Origin: Pseudomonas persica
GTDB lineage: Bacteria; Pseudomonadota; Gammaproteobacteria; Pseudomonadales; Pseudomonadaceae
Length of the DNA: 64,000 nucleotides
NCBI RefSeq assembly: GCF_900291015.1
Contig: NZ_OLKL01000033.1
Coordinates: 259,000 to 322,999 of the forward strand
Direction: 5' to 3'
Positions 63,368 to 64,000 of the stretch are shown here, in pieces. The first letter of the stretch is position 1, and the number at the start of each line of letters is the position of its first letter. The notes beneath the pieces were generated by a model. It saw only the letters and a list, made by a program, of their open reading frames with translations, did no database searches and was not told the origin of the DNA. A program made the translations under genes and the position numbers.

Positions 63368-64000
63368 ATGACATCTACCAATAGTTCTCGACTAACCAAC
63401 AGCCTCAAAAGTATTAACAGCTGGGCGTCAGCTGATACCTCACTAGAAAAACATAGAATCATAGATTACATAAATGGAAACGACAGCATCGCTATCGCCG
63501 CCGATGAAATATTCAGACTCGGCATGAATGACATAGGAAAAAGTCTGCTCCAAGCCTCTGACAACCCATACTTGAAAGCACCTCGTACAATCGCCATAGG
63601 CATATTGAAACTACTCGTGGCCAACAGCGTGATAGTCGAGAATTTAAAGGGCACCACCCGGTTCGGCCTTGATGATCTGGATGGCATCACTCACGTAATG
63701 CTATGTGCCTTGGCCACTGGACAATTTGCTCCAATAATACCTTGCCATAATGCTGTATTCTCGGGTTTTACCAATGGCTACGGTGTCAGCGATGGCCACA
63801 ACCTACCAATTGGTACCACCCTACGCTACGCCGCCTTCGGCCTGACCATCATCGGCGACTGGCTGGGCAAACCACTCGATCTCGACAAGCACGCCCTGCC
63901 CCGCGACCCGGCATGGGGCCAATTGGTCGCCCATTGGCGCGAGCCCGATCCTGAAAAGTTGCTGCCGATCCTGCTGGCAGCTTGCGATACCCATGTCAAC
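63368..64000 (+). CDS. Putative immunity protein of the T6SS effector (3' partial)
   Basis: Open frame of 211 codons from the ATG at 63368, four bases after the effector stop, to the window end with no stop. N-terminal ~145 residues (MTSTNSSRLTNSLKSINSW..., DEIFRLGMNDIGKSLLQASDN) use A+T-rich codons; from about 63810 (residue ~148) the G+C content jumps and the rest (LRYAAFGLTIIGDWLGKPLD, PAWGQLVAHWREPDPEKLLP) looks like ordinary host sequence. Immunity role rests on position. No family recognised. Confidence 0.65.
   Translation, partial: MTSTNSSRLTNSLKSINSWASADTSLEKHRIIDYINGNDSIAIAADEIFRLGMNDIGKSLLQASDNPYLKAPRTIAIGILKLLVANSVIVENLKGTTRFGLDDLDGITHVMLCALATGQFAPIIPCHNAVFSGFTNGYGVSDGHNLPIGTTLRYAAFGLTIIGDWLGKPLDLDKHALPRDPAWGQLVAHWREPDPEKLLPILLAACDTHVN

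Noticed and set aside
1..64000. CRISPR arrays, tRNA or rRNA genes, insertion sequences, phage integrase
   Set aside because: I found no regularly spaced direct repeats, no tRNA-like cloverleaf that I could support, and no transposase or integrase motifs in the reading frames; the repeats present are REP elements.

Overview
The window is a high-GC gammaproteobacterial chromosome segment that looks like Pseudomonas, most likely the P. putida group. The signs are the codon bias, at least ten copies of P. putida-type REP palindromes, and the gene content (mexEF-oprN, hpd, mobA, and a quinohemoprotein amine dehydrogenase locus). I worked from sequence alone, so species and orthologue statements come from family knowledge and no search was run.

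Layout. 1-4.4 kb: the end of a MexEF-OprN-type efflux operon (mexF is cut at its 5' end). 4.5-10.7 kb: a TPR protein, two histidine kinases, a receiver protein that may be the detached end of one of them, a DJ-1/PfpI protein and a CSS-motif sensor without an EAL domain. 10.8-20.3 kb: hpd, a CSS-EAL phosphodiesterase, a RarD-like permease, a TerC/CBS membrane protein, a LysE exporter with an AraC regulator, and a GT61 glycosyltransferase paired with a FemAB/BioF2-like acyltransferase. 20.3-26.8 kb: a GapN-like dehydrogenase, a VOC protein, an unrecognised protein, ilvA with a readable attenuation leader, and a PACE efflux protein. 26.9-34.2 kb: a phage-N4-receptor-type exopolysaccharide operon (NfrB, NfrA, DUF4434) followed by a diguanylate cyclase. 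34.3-41.5 kb: an RstBA-like two-component system divergent from an RND pump without its own outer-membrane channel, then mobA. 41.6-57.2 kb: an acyl-CoA synthetase and a complete quinohemoprotein amine dehydrogenase system. It has structural and cross-linking genes (qhnADCB), an aldehyde dehydrogenase and a porin on the other strand, and regulator-exporter-protease-monooxygenase genes (peaR-qhnF-qhnE-qhnG). 57.9-64 kb: a type VI secretion module: VgrG, DUF4123 adaptor, an unknown protein, a large effector with a PD-(D/E)xK-like C-terminus, and a mosaic putative immunity gene that runs off the end.

How the parts work together. The qhn region is one functional unit: PeaR (sigma-54 activator) probably drives both divergent transcription units through -24/-12 promoters I can see. 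QhnD cross-links QhnC in the cytoplasm, QhnG is expected to oxidise its tryptophan, QhnE to remove the leader and QhnF to export it, so that it assembles with QhnA and QhnB. The aldehyde dehydrogenase then oxidises the amine-derived aldehyde. In the nfr region, NfrB carries a GT2 synthase plus c-di-GMP-binding MshEN-like repeats, and a GGEEF cyclase lies just downstream, suggesting local c-di-GMP control of a surface glycan. The most interesting items are the ilvA attenuator (possibly leaderless), the C8 tract between the Shine-Dalgarno and nfrB, the T6SS effector cassette, the HK/receiver frame break, and the terminator abutting the mobA start codon.
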